Shown piece by piece: positions 23,973-38,154 of a stretch of DNA of 64,000 nt. Position numbers and translations under genes: made by a program. Source of the stretch: Lobosporangium transversale (taxonomy: Eukaryota > Mortierellomycota > Mortierellomycetes > Mortierellales > Mortierellaceae); assembly GCF_002105155.1 (NCBI RefSeq), contig NW_019029002.1, positions 401,001 through 465,000 of the forward strand, written 5' to 3'. Numbering within the stretch: the stretch's first letter is position 1; the number at the start of each line of letters is the position of its first letter. The notes under the pieces were generated by a model. The model saw only the letters and a list, made by a program, of their open reading frames with translations, was not told the DNA's origin and did no database searches.

Positions 23973-25879
23973 ATGGCAACACTTCATCTTCAAGGACAAA
24001 ACGGTCAGGAATCAGTGTCTATCCCTCTCTCCACAGAAGAAGGAACTCAGCCACGACCTCAGATCATATACATCAATACTCGCTCAATGGGCTCGGATAC
24101 ACAACAACCCCCCACATCCATTACTGATTTATCCAATACAACTACACATCCTACTGACTCAAAGCCATCAGCTTCGATAGTTAATCCTGATAATTCTTCA
24201 CAAGTACTTGAGAAGACAAAAAAAGATGAAGGCTTTATTCAAACCATTCTGGATTCCAATCCGTATTTCTCTGCAGGATTTGGGCTAATGGCTGTAGGAG
24301 CCGGCCTCACGATCCTGCGCAAGGCGACAGTCTCAGGCGCATCGGTCCTCCGTCGTCAAATGTTGGTCAGCCTTGAGATTCCAAGTAAAGATAAATCATA
24401 TCTCTGGTTCTTACATTGGATGTCATCACAATCTCGTGGAGCAGGCATTGAAAGGGGGGGAGGAGGGATAAACGTAGTAGGAAAAGTACATCATCGTAGG
24501 GGTCTCTTCACTAAATGGGCAGATAATCTTGCGGATCGGGTCAACAAACGATCTCAATTCCTGGCTGTGCAAACAGAATTCAAACAGCATGATAATGGAT
24601 CAGTCTCGACGCGATTTAATTTGGTACCCGGTAATGGCAAACATTTGATTCGATATCGAGGCGCATGGATTCAAGTGGAGCGAACCCGAGATAGTAAGAT
24701 GATGGATCTTTCGACAGGTGCGCCTTGGGAAACAGTAACCCTTACTACGTTATCACGCGATCGTGCAGTCTTTACAGAGTTGTTGCAAGAGGCTCAGAAG
24801 ATGGCTTTAATGAACCAAGAAGGGAAAACAGTAATTTACACTAGCTGGGGACCCGAGTGGAGACCATTTGGACAGCCGCGAAAAAGACGACTGTTGGAGA
24901 GTGTAATCTTGGATGATGGTATTGCAGAGAGGGTGGTCAGAGATGTGAAGGAGTTTGTGAAAAACGAGAAGTGGTATGCTGATCGAGGTAGGCTTTGACG
25001 AATGTCATGCGCACAAAGGGCCAAAAATGATGCTGTGATGCGACATCTGACATCTGACATCTGACATCTGACATCTGACATCTATGGATATTATGGATAT
25101 TATGGATATTATGGATATTATGGATATACCTTTTTTCTTTCATCCTTTTGTTCTCTTTTGCTTCTCGGTTAGGTATTCCATACCGCCGAGGGTATCTGCT
25201 TTATGGTCCTCCTGGAAGTGGAAAGACAAGTTTTATTCAGGCACTGGCAGGAGAACTGGAGTACAATATCTGCATTTTGAACTTGAGTGAACGTGGGCTA
25301 ACAAACGATCGGTTGAACCACTTGTTAACTAACCTGCCTGAACGCAGCATAATGTTGCTGGAGGATATTGATGCTGCCTTTGCAAAACGCGACAAAACTC
25401 AAGAAGGGTATGCTTTTTGTTTTTTTTATTTGTTGCTGGTATCCTTCTCTGTCTTGCCTTATCCTTACCATACCTTTATCATTTATTTTTATATGCGTTT
25501 CATATGTGCTACATACCTCTTTAGTTTTCACTCCATGGTAACATTCAGTGGACTCCTCAATGCTCTCGACGGCGTCGCTTCCGCTGAGGGCAGAATCATC
25601 TTCATGACGACTAACCATATAGAAGCATTGGATCCAGCGTTAATTCGTCCTGGACGTGTAGATTTGCGCGAATATGTGGGTGATGCTAGTCCAATACAAA
25701 TACGGCGGATGTTCAAACGATTTTATGAGGGTCATGACGCATTGGCCGAAAGATTTGTGAAGTCATTAGAGAACCATAAAGTCAGCACTGCAGCCTTACA
25801 GGGTCATTTCGTCCACTTTAAGGATCGGCCCGAAGATGCCTGTGAGAATGTGGGATACCTTTTCATGAAGGATCAATAA
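23973..25879 (+). CDS. BCS1: Mitochondrial BCS1-like AAA ATPase
   Basis: Exons 23973-24987, 25173-25407 and 25525-25879 give 534 residues. Residues 1-85 are a Ser/Thr/Pro/Gln-rich extension. A single membrane segment follows ([17 protein letters not shown]), then the BCS1-specific domain with a WFLHWMS motif. The AAA module has Walker [10 protein letters not shown], Walker [12 protein letters not shown], and [19 protein letters not shown] with the arginine finger. Bcs1 is anchored in the inner mitochondrial membrane and transfers the folded Rieske iron-sulfur protein into complex III. This copy is longer than yeast Bcs1 (456 aa) because of the N-terminal extension, so it could also be a BCS1-related paralogue with another role, of which fungi have several. 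Intron 1 holds two minisatellites. Confidence 0.85.
25043..25128. repeat. Two adjacent minisatellites in BCS1 intron 1
   Basis: About 5.5 copies of a 7-nt unit (CATCTGA) at 25043-25083 are followed immediately by five copies of a 9-nt unit (ATGGATATT) at 25084-25128. Both copies are nearly perfect, which implies recent slippage. They make up almost half of the 185-nt intron. Confidence 0.95.
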
Positions 25880-26115
25880 TAAATTTCTCCGCAAACAACA
25901 AAAGAAAAAAAAAAAAAATGCACCTCTTGATGTTCCTCTGTTTGATTTGTGTCAAACAACCGATTACTAGACATCGATGTGATTCAATGGTAGTGTGGTC
26001 TTATCATTTGGAATCTAAGTCATCAAGGCCTTCAAGGGCTCAAAAATTGAAATCCCCTTCCCCTTTAGCTGAAAAATTTGATGTAATTTAAATGAACCAT
26101 CATAAGAGGCTTGAG

Positions 26116-26490
26116 TCAGTAATCGTAGTTCCCATGATTATATGTGGTGACAGACGGTTGACAGATGGTGATAAATATGATAGTAACAGCGTTGACGATA
26201 TGAATAGCACGACATGTAAATAATAGAGGAGTGGGATCAGGAGTCGCAGCCATTTCGATAATGTATCGGATATATTCATAAATAGGTTGCATCGTCAAAT
26301 CTTGTTTCTTGGTGTTAGCTTCACCACTTTTGGCGCTTGATTTCTTAGGATTTCATACTCTCATTTGTGCTGACTCTACTATCCATACTTCTGAGTAGAG
26401 CAGCCAAGCTCCTTCTCCTATCACTGGTATCGGAAATGGATAGCGCCTGAATGCGATACGAGACTGAATACATCTTAGACTCTGTTTCTG
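26116..26490 (-). CDS. Possible small membrane protein, unidentified
   Basis: A minus-strand frame runs to a stop at 26116. It contains MQPIYEYIRYIIEMAATPDP and a hydrophobic segment (AIHIVNAVTIIFITICQ). It stays open upstream through a Lys/Ser-rich stretch to a TGA near 26345. Immediately above lies a second open block in another frame, rich in Arg/Ser (about 26345-26475). The codon pattern looks coding but I could not place a consistent intron, and I recognise no family. The gene would be convergent with BCS1. Confidence 0.25.
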
Positions 26491-26566
26491 TGGGCAACAC
26501 CTTTATTATGTCGCAGAAGCATGACAGGGGTTTCTACCTTAGTTACAATTCTCATGAGGATAGCAA

Positions 26567-26600
<34 letters not shown>

Positions 26601-26822
26601 AAGAAGAGTAGAAGAAAGAAAAGAAAAGAAAAAAAGAAGCACTTTGCTTTTGTACCTTGAAATGAACCCAATTTCAGGCACACAGTATTGTAGGTGGCAC
26701 CGATTTTAAGAATGACGCGTAAACGCGGTAAATATCCATCTACGTATTTTCTTTATTTGCATTCATTTTCTTGTTTCATCTCTTTTACTTTCTTTCATTC
26801 GTCATAAACAATCAACAACATC

Positions 26823-27490
26823 ATGGCAGCCACCGCAATCGACACTCAAAATCATACAAAGTGGCAGGTCACTGATGCAGAAGAGCGCGATGGATTTGTG
26901 GAGTACTGTAAATTGCGCACATGTGAACGCATGGAGGTTGACAGGGTCGCCGGTATGTGATTCGATCTTGATTGAACTTGTGTGATAGGTATGCCTTATT
27001 GTCTGGCCCTTTAGATTCATGTAATAAAGTTATTAATAATCATGGTCAATAACAATGGTAAATGGCATATAGAGCTGGAAGAGGTCGAGGAGGCTGATAT
27101 TGATAGGATGCGAGTCATTGCAATCGAATCCAAGCTGGAGTGGAGAGGCTTCACTGACGAGATGAAGATGGTATTGTAGTGCTGACATATCCAGTTGTTT
27201 CACTAAGTGTTGGTTTGATTTACTCACAAAATCTTGAGATTTGTCATTATTTCTGTTAATAGTTTTGGGTGGAGCGTGCGTCCATCAAGACCACTTTGAA
27301 TTGTACGTAAAAAAAAAAAAAAAAAAAAAAACTCGGTGTTCTTTTCGTTTAACTAAGACACGTTCCCTACTTCTTTCCACTATGATTAGCATGGGACAAC
27401 TTCCTGAAAAAGAACAACGTCAGCGTACCAAAAGTTGATGCTACAGGACCTGCCCCTGCAATGCCTGCAGTACAGCCTCATGCACATTAA
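26823..27490 (+). CDS. Small conserved-looking protein of unknown function
   Basis: Four exons (26823-26952, 27073-27170, 27263-27302, 27390-27490) join in phase to give 122 residues. The protein is acidic in the middle (ELEEVEEADIDRMR), has aromatic-containing helices (SKLEWRGFTDEMK, SWDNFLKKNN), and ends in a Pro/Ala/His-rich tail. There is no signal peptide or membrane span. The start is supported by an ATG in good context after a C/T-rich leader. Four short exons with clean GT-AG borders make a real gene likely. I do not recognise the family. Its 3' end converges with SelO, about 250 nt away. Intron 3 contains a sense-strand A run, unlike the T runs of most introns here. Confidence 0.7.
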
Positions 27491-27744
27491 ACTATCTCAT
27501 TTCATATAATAACAGTACTGATCTACATCTCCCATTATGGAGAAAGCCGTCCCCAGTTTCTTTGTAATAGTCAAGACATGAAATAGTAGAGCATTTGGTT
27601 ATATAAAAAGTCGACTTTTACTTTAAAATATATGCCTTTGCCTTTATTGACAGAGGTTCCTATATAAAAAAAAAAAAGACTGATGTAATATATTGGGTGT
27701 AAACGGCTATGTTTTTTGTAAATATGCCCAAAAATAACTGCCTT

Positions 27745-30257
<2,513 letters not shown>

Positions 30258-30512
30258 AGTGAGGATAAAAGAAAAAGTAATAGACGATGTTCCTCATCAC
30301 ACCATTGGCGGAGTCAACGGGTCAATACCCTTAAGTGCAATTCAAATAAAGGTTTGGGGTGACTGGCTGGTTAAGTGAATTCGTGTGCTAGTGTGTGCTT
30401 GTGTGTGTTTGTTTACCTTTTTAAAAAAATAAAAACATTTTTTATTTTCCCCCTCCTTACTCTTTCCTTTCTTCCCTTTCCCTTTATCCTATCCCCTCCA
30501 CTGATTCACACC
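30258..30512. promoter_or_regulatory. Shared divergent promoter region
   Basis: Only 255 nt separate the start codons of SelO (minus) and the RRM protein (plus), so both genes must be driven from this interval. The RRM side ends in a C/T-rich leader (30440-30510). Both products appear mitochondrial, which makes co-regulation plausible, but that is inference. Confidence 0.6.
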
Positions 30513-31055
30513 ATGTCCGGACTCCTCGCATACACAAAGTTGGCCTTGGCTGCCCCTCGTCTGTCTATGGCTGTCCGTATTAACTCCATGGCTATCCGTG
30601 GCTATGCTTCCAAGAAGTTGTTTATCGGCAACCTCCCCTGGGGTACGACTGATGATGAGATCTCGGAAGTGTTATCACAGTACGGCAGTTTCAAGGATTT
30701 CCATGTTCCTAAGGATCAAGACGGACGCACCAAGGGTTTTGCTTTTGTAGAACTTGAAGAGGATGCGGCCGACAAGGTGATCCAAGAAGTCAACGGCCGT
30801 GAGTTTAATGGCAGAGAGCTTCGAGTCAGCGTTGCCAACCCTCGTCCTGATCGTTCTGAACGTCCTCCCCGTAATGATTTCCGTGGCGAGTTCCGCCCTC
30901 GTCGTGACTTCAACAGAAATAACAGCAGAGACAGAAATGGAGGTGAAAGACAGTTTCGTCCTCGTCGCGAGTCCAACAGGGACTACAGTAGGAACCAGGA
31001 TGGTGACGATCGCTATTTCCGTCGTCCTCAGAATGACGGAGCTGATCGTGAGTAA
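30513..31055 (+). CDS. RRM RNA-binding protein, probably mitochondrial
   Basis: A single-exon frame of 180 residues. The first 33 form an amphipathic Arg/Ala/Leu-rich leader ending RGYAS, typical of mitochondrial import signals. One RRM follows (about 35-115) with RNP2 LFIGNL and RNP1 KGFAFVEL. The C-terminal third is Arg/Asn/Asp-rich with repeated FRPRR units, like the tails of glycine-rich or organellar RRM proteins. It likely binds mitochondrial transcripts. The upstream ATG at 30513 is preferred because the reading frame above it is a pyrimidine-rich leader; longer frames from non-ATG codons look artefactual. Confidence 0.85.
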   Translation: MSGLLAYTKLALAAPRLSMAVRINSMAIRGYASKKLFIGNLPWGTTDDEISEVLSQYGSFKDFHVPKDQDGRTKGFAFVELEEDAADKVIQEVNGREFNGRELRVSVANPRPDRSERPPRNDFRGEFRPRRDFNRNNSRDRNGGERQFRPRRESNRDYSRNQDGDDRYFRRPQNDGADRE

Positions 31056-32622
31056 GGAAGTAAGAGACCAAGCAGATGTTCTGATTGATATCGCAAGACA
31101 GCAAATGCCCAATCATTTATACACAGGACAATAGTGCCAGCAAACCAGCAAAGACATAAATACGCATTTCAGACAGAAGGATACCTACAGAATATGGTCC
31201 ACATCTTTTCTTTTTTCTACATTCTATTTCTTTTTTGTAGTTTACCAATACACTTCGTTTTCTTTATTTTTATTTGTTAAAATTTTTCGCAACTCTTTTT
31301 GAACTGGACATTGTACATTATTTTTTTTTTTCGCAATCCCCTCAGCTCTGGATTGGAAGCATGAAGATAATAAAGACACGGCAAAAGAAATAAAAAGAGA
31401 TAACCCCAATTCTAGAAAATAAAGCCTTTTTGCTTTTTTTCTTCTTTACTTTTTTTCTTTTCTTTTATAACATGTTGTAAATAGGACTATGAGATTGTAT
31501 AGCTCACTTCTCAGGTTCTCACATTCATTCCTTCATTCCATTTGTGCTTTGCAAAATCAGCAATCGCCACCAAAAAGGAAAAAAAAAAAAAAAAAAAAAA
31601 AAGAGCGTCACATCTTATTAACCTTGATCCTTCATCATACATGATTTAATTCTCTCGGCTGTCAAATAGGCGGAAGAACTTGATAAAACAGCATCTTCAC
31701 TATTTAAGGAGGAGTGGATGGAGGATTGTATTTGGGTTCTCTACCGAGTTGCAGGTGGAGCAGTTGAAGGCCAACGGGAGAACGATTCACTTTGGTAGTA
31801 TTCATAATACCTTCGATAAGCCAAGGGCACAGCACATTGTTTAGCGTAATTACTTGTAGAGTGCTTGTTCTTATGAACACTTTTCGTATACAGACACAAG
31901 ACGAATCTTTTCACACTTGTTGTCAAAAATGTCAGCACGACTAAGAGCAGGGAGGAGTGTGTCCTCGCCAACTGGTTGCGGAAGCTCCGACCATAGATGG
32001 GATGGCGGAGCAATTTCCTCTCCTGAGAAAGTCTGCATTCTCAACATTCTTTGTACCATGTCATATCTATCACATTTAGAGGGCATGGAGAACAACCGCG
32101 CTCCCTACTGACTAAATAGTAATAGATATGGAGCACTCCCTTATTGGTTGATGAGTTATAAAACGCAATCCTGATGTACTGAACATTCGTACTTGAAGTT
32201 TTTTTCAGTAAATTTTTACTTATTATTTACTTAAACATCGGTAAAAAAAAAAAAGTAAATTTTGAGTAAGTACTTACTGATTTTACTCGAAATATACTGA
32301 AAAAAACTTCAAGTACGAATGTTCAGTACATCAGTACAGGTCACTGCTTTACTCACCAATAATTGCGACGCGTCCTTATTTATTTTTATTTTATTTTTTT
32401 CTCGTAAGTTCGAGGGGAAGCAAAGTCAAAACTATGGGCTTCTGTTGACTTAGAACCGCTACTGAGCGGTTTGTTAGGGAAGCAATATAATGTCCGTAGA
32501 TATTCATTTTCCTTCCTCTCGACCATTATTGCAGCCTTCTGTATACATCGCTTGTAGTCTTTTCTTCATCTTTTTCTAACCTTTGCTCGATCGCTCGCTA
32601 TCTCTCAAGTCCCTACACAATA
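31056..32622. other. Gene-poor stretch with foldback element
   Basis: The 3' flank of the RRM gene is followed by AT-rich sequence with an A run at about 31579-31602. Minus-strand frames at 31741-32095 look partly coding (for example LWSELPQPVGEDTLLPALSR) but end in different frames. I cannot build a gene from them. The inverted-repeat element at 32171-32334 is listed separately. Confidence 0.35.
32171..32334. mobile_element. Foldback/MITE-like element with 40-bp inverted repeats
   Basis: CTGATGTACTGAACATTCGT and the following 20 nt at 32171-32210 recur as their exact or near-exact complement at 32295-32334, with about 85 nt between. The ends are near-perfect, so the insertion or duplication is young. 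No coding capacity. Alternative inner boundaries give TA flanks, as expected for Tc1/mariner-type elements, but the true target duplication cannot be fixed from one copy. Confidence 0.75.
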
Positions 32623-33190
32623 GTCAATGTTGATCCGAACGACCAGCATATTCAAGTCTTTCGAGTTTCAACATCATCTTCAATTATATCCATTCCAACA
32701 CGATTTGATAATATGACCCAGAAGTATGTCATTTGCTGGGTAGATATTCAGTGAGTTTTCAACTACGCCGAATATGTTTTAAACAGCGACAGCGTAGTCC
32801 TTTTCATGACAAACGATGCTCTAGAAGAGTAAGTGAGATAAATGCTCTGAAGCCAAGTTGAATATTTAATAAAAAAGTGTGGGAAAAGTATTGATATTAG
32901 TCATAGTCTTATACCATTATGAATTTGTGCTCGCTTCGGTGTAATCCCTAAGGTAGTTCAAAGCAATGCCCTGGAGAATATCACAATTGCTGCTAACCCT
33001 GACACCTGACTTTTATTATTTGTGCATTTAATTCCTAATCCCGGAGACAACTACAAGCCAGTGCGGGCAACAGGGAATGGATCTACATCAGCATATCCAC
33101 CGCAGGCTCGACTTTCACATGCACCTATAGAACAGCAGGACTTGGACTTCTCAATAGAAAGTTTTGGGCTAATGCAGCACTTATGAGCAA
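32623..33190 (+). pseudogene. Decayed lineage-specific protein gene (Crinkler-associated type)
   Basis: In-frame plus-strand blocks read as one protein with breaks. The first (32623-32829) contains DQHIQVFRV, SIISIPTRFDN and YVICWVDIQ, an in-frame TGA at 32752-32754, then AEYVLNSDSVVLFMTNDALEE and a GTAAGT donor. Later blocks (about 32931-33007 and 33031-33186) continue with VVQSNALENITIA and a Pro/Ser/Asn-rich stretch ending at a stop. The pattern recalls a domain common in hypothetical proteins of Mortierella relatives that also carry Crinkler-like N-termini; this is from memory. No intact start or full frame remains. What the family does is unknown to me. Confidence 0.42.
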
Positions 33191-34001
33191 TCTTACGGTT
33201 CATACAGATCCAACAGGTCCTCTCATCCGAATTTCAACCCGAATAACTTGTCTGATGATGTTTCTTACCCAACTATTACTTGATCGTCCACTTGGTTATA
33301 TGCAATCATCTAAAAAAAAAAAAAGAAAAAAAAAAAAGGATGATCTGAAGAAAGATGTTACTTTTACTGAGTATGATGTGCTTTGAATCACGTAGGCATG
33401 ATTGATACTCAAGTCCTGTTTATCAAATTCTGGCAGTACACCTTATTCCTTCGTCTCCTCAAACGTTGCCTGTTACACTCTGTTGCATGTGTCACCTGTG
33501 CCTACAAGAATATCGACATGGTATTCTATACCAAATAGTGGCTCCATTAAAAGAGAGAGTGAAGCATATGAAAGGTCAGAAGTATTAGAAAAGCCAGTTC
33601 TACTATGCTTTTGTTTAATAACAAAAACAGCTCTTCTATTGCGATGCAGTCATTAATTTGGAAAGCAATACACTCTACATGTCAAATCTAGCAAATAATA
33701 TCATGTCATATCCTGCTTGTTCTCAGCGCACGGACAATCAGACGGACCCTAGATGATCGAGATGTTCGTTATTGAAAGTCATTCCTTAACAGAGTTTAGA
33801 GATCTTAAGAACGTCCTCTAATACGTCTAGCTGTCCAGAAACATGCGTCAAAGGTCCTATTGGAGTCTTTTTTTGTTGCAACAAGAGAGATAAGACTACT
33901 ATGGTCATTTTAGGGTTCTAGTTGGTCCACTAATCCGGGAGACAAAGTATGAGGATGAAACATTAAAGCCGCGTGTGTTGCAGGTTTTAGATTGGGTTAA
34001 A

Positions 34002-34356
34002 CTAGAACTTTGATTGAGGCTCAGCAAGCATGGCTTCAAAAGCACGTTCAAAGACATTAAAGGGAATAACTATGAGAATGCTAGTCACCAGATCACCAAG
34101 CCCTGCACCAACCATGATGAGAACAGAAGACCTGATGCTGTTGGTGGCGTTAACTATTGACTCTATCACTGCTATTATAGCAGCCTATTGTGACAAATAA
34201 ATAAAAAAAAAAAAAAAAAAAAAAGATACCGGAAGAGGGTCGGTGAAGGCCCTTATTGTCAATATCGTTTTAGATACTGTAATTCTCAAATTATTTTTTA
34301 CACTGGCAAGGGCGAATTTGCAAGTATTCAGACCAATATGGATTTTTTGGGGAACA

Positions 34357-34389
<33 letters not shown>

Positions 34390-34480
34390 GGAGTGATAAG
34401 CTGATTTTGATGGGCGTGCCAACGTCTAAAAATTTCGGAATAGATTGTGGAGCAATCCCCTTGCGTACATCCATTTCAAA
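34002..34480 (-). CDS. Small spliced gene of unknown function
   Basis: The 3' exon (34184-34002, 60 codons plus stop) starts after a CAATAG acceptor and encodes IRSSVLIMVGAGLGDLVTSI and a tail ending AEPQSKF. The upstream exon ends at 34230 with a GTATC donor in the same phase (ILTIRAFTDPLP) and can be read back to about 34358. Beyond a 30-nt A run, an ATG at about 34480 opens MDVRKGIAPQSIPKFLDVGT in a different frame, so another intron or a frame break must lie there. The C-terminal exon has one moderately hydrophobic segment. No family recognised. Confidence 0.42.
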
Positions 34481-34683
34481 AAATTATTGATCAGCCGCTC
34501 TGTAAGATTGAAATTGGTGAAGATATTAGGGTACCTCCCTCATCATTTAACTCTTCCCTTTCGTTAGAAGAGTGAGAATACTAGTGTTGACTTTAGTAGC
34601 CATAGGGGTTCTCCATATCATCCAAACATGTTGCCCAATTTAAAGCTCTGATCCATATTATGGACTAACCTTGGTTGAGATGA

Positions 34684-34714
<31 letters not shown>

Positions 34715-34832
34715 GTTCTATAGGAGGATTAGATCATCATAGACTTTTCACGCGAGCTTAGCATATGAGTAAGGACTGATTGGTGGACGACCGAGTGCAA
34801 TAAACTCATTGGATGAAGAAAAAAGAAAAAAG

Positions 34833-35240
34833 CTAACAAGGAATAGGAGTAAGCCAGGGTAGATGAAGGAATAATTTATAATATGTGTTACACAATAAAT
34901 TTAAAGGAGAGCCAAGATGGAAGCCGTAGATGATGATTATTTGTATTATTTTCTCGCATGCATGAATATTGTTGAGCGTAATGAATGCTAAATATGAAGA
35001 CCAAATAACCAAAGCTTTCAAATGACAATTGACAGAGGGTGATGAGCTATTGGTCAGTGTTCTAGAAAGGAGACAAGAAGTGTATCCGTTGACAGGGGTT
35101 TGTAATACCATTGGGACGAAATGGAGTTGCCAACCAAAGTAAGGTACATGTAATCCAATCATGCAGATAGGGTTTGTGTCAATCTTCGGGTCTAGACATG
35201 TCCTGGAGGGAAAAGGAAAGAAACTAAAGGAACTGCCCAT
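34833..35240 (-). CDS. Unassigned 135-codon open frame
   Basis: ATG at 35238-35240, stop at 34833. The product is Cys/His/Leu/Ile-rich, with a run of Ile near the C-terminus and no recognisable motif. It has no homopolymer stretch to explain its length, but its composition (many Cys, Trp and His) is also what an off-frame reading gives. Kept as a weak candidate only. Confidence 0.2.
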   Translation of the reverse strand: MGSSFSFFPFPSRTCLDPKIDTNPICMIGLHVPYFGWQLHFVPMVLQTPVNGYTSCLLSRTLTNSSSPSVNCHLKALVIWSSYLAFITLNNIHACEKIIQIIIIYGFHLGSPLNLLCNTYYKLFLHLPWLTPIPC

Positions 35241-35559
35241 TAGTCATAAATATCCATGTATTTCTCAGAATGATCCACTGGAATGGATTTGACCAAATGT
35301 CTTAGGGGAGGACAGGCCAAAAGGATCACAAAAAAAGTCGAGGAGAGAGGGAGGCGAAACCATTGTTTACTATGCTCACTACACAGACTACATGTCTTTT
35401 CTATAGAATACTTTTTTTTAATATCAGGACGAGAAGAGATAAGAACAATCTATGAATTAACGATAAAATCAGGGAAGAGGGCTGTCAGCGGTAGATATTC
35501 TTGCATGCTTTTCAAACATCTTGCTTTTTTTCTTGATGATATTTAAGCCGCCAAAAAAA

Positions 35560-36268
35560 AAAAAAAAAAGGTTTTTGCAGATGTGACATTCTGAATGATA
35601 AAAACCACAGTTGCTCATTGGATGATTCATGCAGGTTCTACCCTGCCAGTCTAGCGTATTATTGAATTAACATCAGGACCTTCAAAGAATCAAGGCTGAG
35701 CTGGAGATGAAAACTATAACCACCATATTGCTGTTGAGCAGCTCATTTCTCATTTATTTTCTTTGTTTCCACTATTCAGTGCCCAGTGTATGATGAGTAT
35801 TAAAAATGGGTTATAAATTTGGTAGATGAAAATAAGAAAGGTTATGAAGTAGCAAGCAAAGAGGTGCAAAGAGCACAGAGCATGATAGCCATGCGAGTTT
35901 CACTTGTGGTTTCTGGCTATTTTTTTTCGGCGTCCTGAGCACTTACTATCTACTAATCTCTCTTTTTTTTTTCTTTTTTTTTTTTTTTGCTTGATCGATC
36001 AATAATATCAATTATGAGAATTGCGGAATGTGTTATTGGTTTGTTTTGACAGAAATAGGTGAGATGTTGTGTTTGGGAAATGCGAGAGCTTGGACACAAT
36101 GCAAGACGCGATTATCGTGTTTTTTTTATTTTTTATTTTTATTATTTTACTAGTCAGCATTGCTCCGTTACAACAGCAACAATAGTAGCAACAAAATTAG
36201 GAAGATGTGGTTCGAATCAATGGCCCAAACATTTACGTGACCAAGAGTGACAACTCTATTTGGATCGA

Positions 36269-36302
<34 letters not shown>

Positions 36303-38154
36303 CTTGCACTGTATGGACAAGCCATATCAGAAACAGAACCAAGCAAGGTGTTTATACTCAAGGATGGCCATGTGCAATATCAGCTCGATTACTCATTGGG
36401 AATGTGTGGGAAATGATAGACTATGATAGTATAAAAAAAAAAAGTTGAATGCAGGTCGGGAAGTTGGACACTGAGAGCCCCGGCTGAGTTGCCCCCTTTC
36501 CGCACCCTCTCCATACTTGGTTCGCTCGACCAAAAAGAATAAATTGCATGCATGCATGCGTTACAACAACAAAGCAAAAACAAAAAAAAAAATAAAAAAT
36601 AAAAAATAAAAAATTTAAAAAATAAAAGACGTTGAGCGTCCAATGCGTGTGATCAATAGGACAATGAGCTTCGCTGGCAAAAAAGATCAACGGGAAAGTA
36701 AAAAGAGCGGAGCAAAGATATGTGGTTCGTTGCTCATGATCCTTTCTTGAATAGTGATCAAGATGCTATAGCCCAAAAATATTCGATATCAAGGTCGTTG
36801 ATACTACTGATGATGATGGCGATGACAATGCCCAAGTGCAATGAAGTGAAGGGTGCAAGGCAAAAAAAAAAGTCTTGACAGCCACATGATGCTCTCGTAT
36901 TCTGTACTCTTTTATAATGCGTGTTCGACACATGTGGCATGTGTCGTTTCTTGTCAATTTAATGACAGCGCCCAATACAACAGGGCTGGACTTGGTTCCT
37001 CTTTTCTTTATTTGTTACATGATATCCCTCAATCGGAATCCTTTAGCTCATGTCCATGTCCTGTGTGAAATCGGATTGGCTCCAGCTTGGCCGGCCACAC
37101 AAGAATACATGATCCAATTGTGTAAAAAAAAAAAAAAAAAAAAGGCGAGGACTCTTTTGCCAATAAAGTAACAAGGAACAAGAGATCATTTCAATTGGCA
37201 ACAGAAATGTCCATTGGTAATGATGCATGGATGGTATCCTGGATGATTGAACATGAATGTGCCTTAAGAGACGAATTGCATAAAAATATCTGTGATCTGC
37301 TTGAATCCATTTGAGCCTTGTGAAAGGAAGGAAAGAGGAGTAATTTTTTATGCCTCATGCATTAACTGATTGCCAACGCATCTGCGTACACTCTGCACTA
37401 TGATTTTGATGATGGATGGTGATGGGAGATACCGATTATTCTTTCTCTTTTCTTTTCCTTGCTTCCTTTTCCAAGCAAAAGCAGCCAATGCCAAATCTTC
37501 ATTTCACTCATACACTCTCAACTGTCATCATTATCATTATCAATCTATCCAGTTCTGTACTCCCTCTTCATTGCATCTCTTCTTCATAGTACCTTCTTCA
37601 TTGCATCCTCTCTTCATCCCTCATTCTTCTCAACGACAACTGGCATCACTTCTAGACACACATCGTCTCACTCATACTTCGTACTTTTTTACTTTTTTTT
37701 TTTTTTGTACACCATCGCACGCCTAAGAATCCTATTCATTTATTTTTCTCATCTCTCGGTGCACTGATCCAATCTCATCAGTTATTCAGTTGTCTATCTC
37801 TCTTCCTCTCTCTCTCTCTTTTCCCACGTAAAATCACGCCGATAGCTTGCAATTGAATGTGTGCTGCTCTTTTTTGTCAGAGTTGCGACTAGACCTACTC
37901 GAATTTCGCTCCTCCACTCTCCTTGTCTTCATCCTTCTTCGTCTGTACAGGAAATACACCCTTATAAAAAAGATTCACATCTTTTTCCCTCTTCCTCTCC
38001 CTCCTCTCCCCTCTCCACTGGGTGGTCAACTTCACACCCTTCCACTTCTGGCACATAGCATTGGAGCGTGGAATTCATTCAGTCTAATTTAATTGAGGTG
38101 TAGCCATATCTTCAGCACGCCCATATCACATCACATTATACATAACATACAGCC
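35560..38154. other. Intergenic, upstream region of the kinase-ankyrin gene
   Basis: AT-rich with T runs (about 35982-35988, 36270-36300) and an A run (about 37123-37143). The last 700 nt (37450-38150) are strongly C/T-rich and probably form the leader and promoter of the downstream gene. No gene seen. Confidence 0.4.

Noticed and set aside
34200..34400. Lys-run continuation of the small gene through the 30-nt A run
   Set aside because: The frames on either side of the run differ, and no supported exon in the window contains such a run.
36200..36225. GGTTCGAATC, resembling a tRNA T-loop
   Set aside because: No acceptor stem, anticodon arm or D-loop fits around it. No tRNA was found elsewhere in the window.
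36207..36416. Frames with Phe or Lys runs (also around 2842, 5935, 20231, 39173, 54770, 57194 and 63209)
   Set aside because: Their length comes from homopolymers; no motif, splice logic or codon bias supports them.
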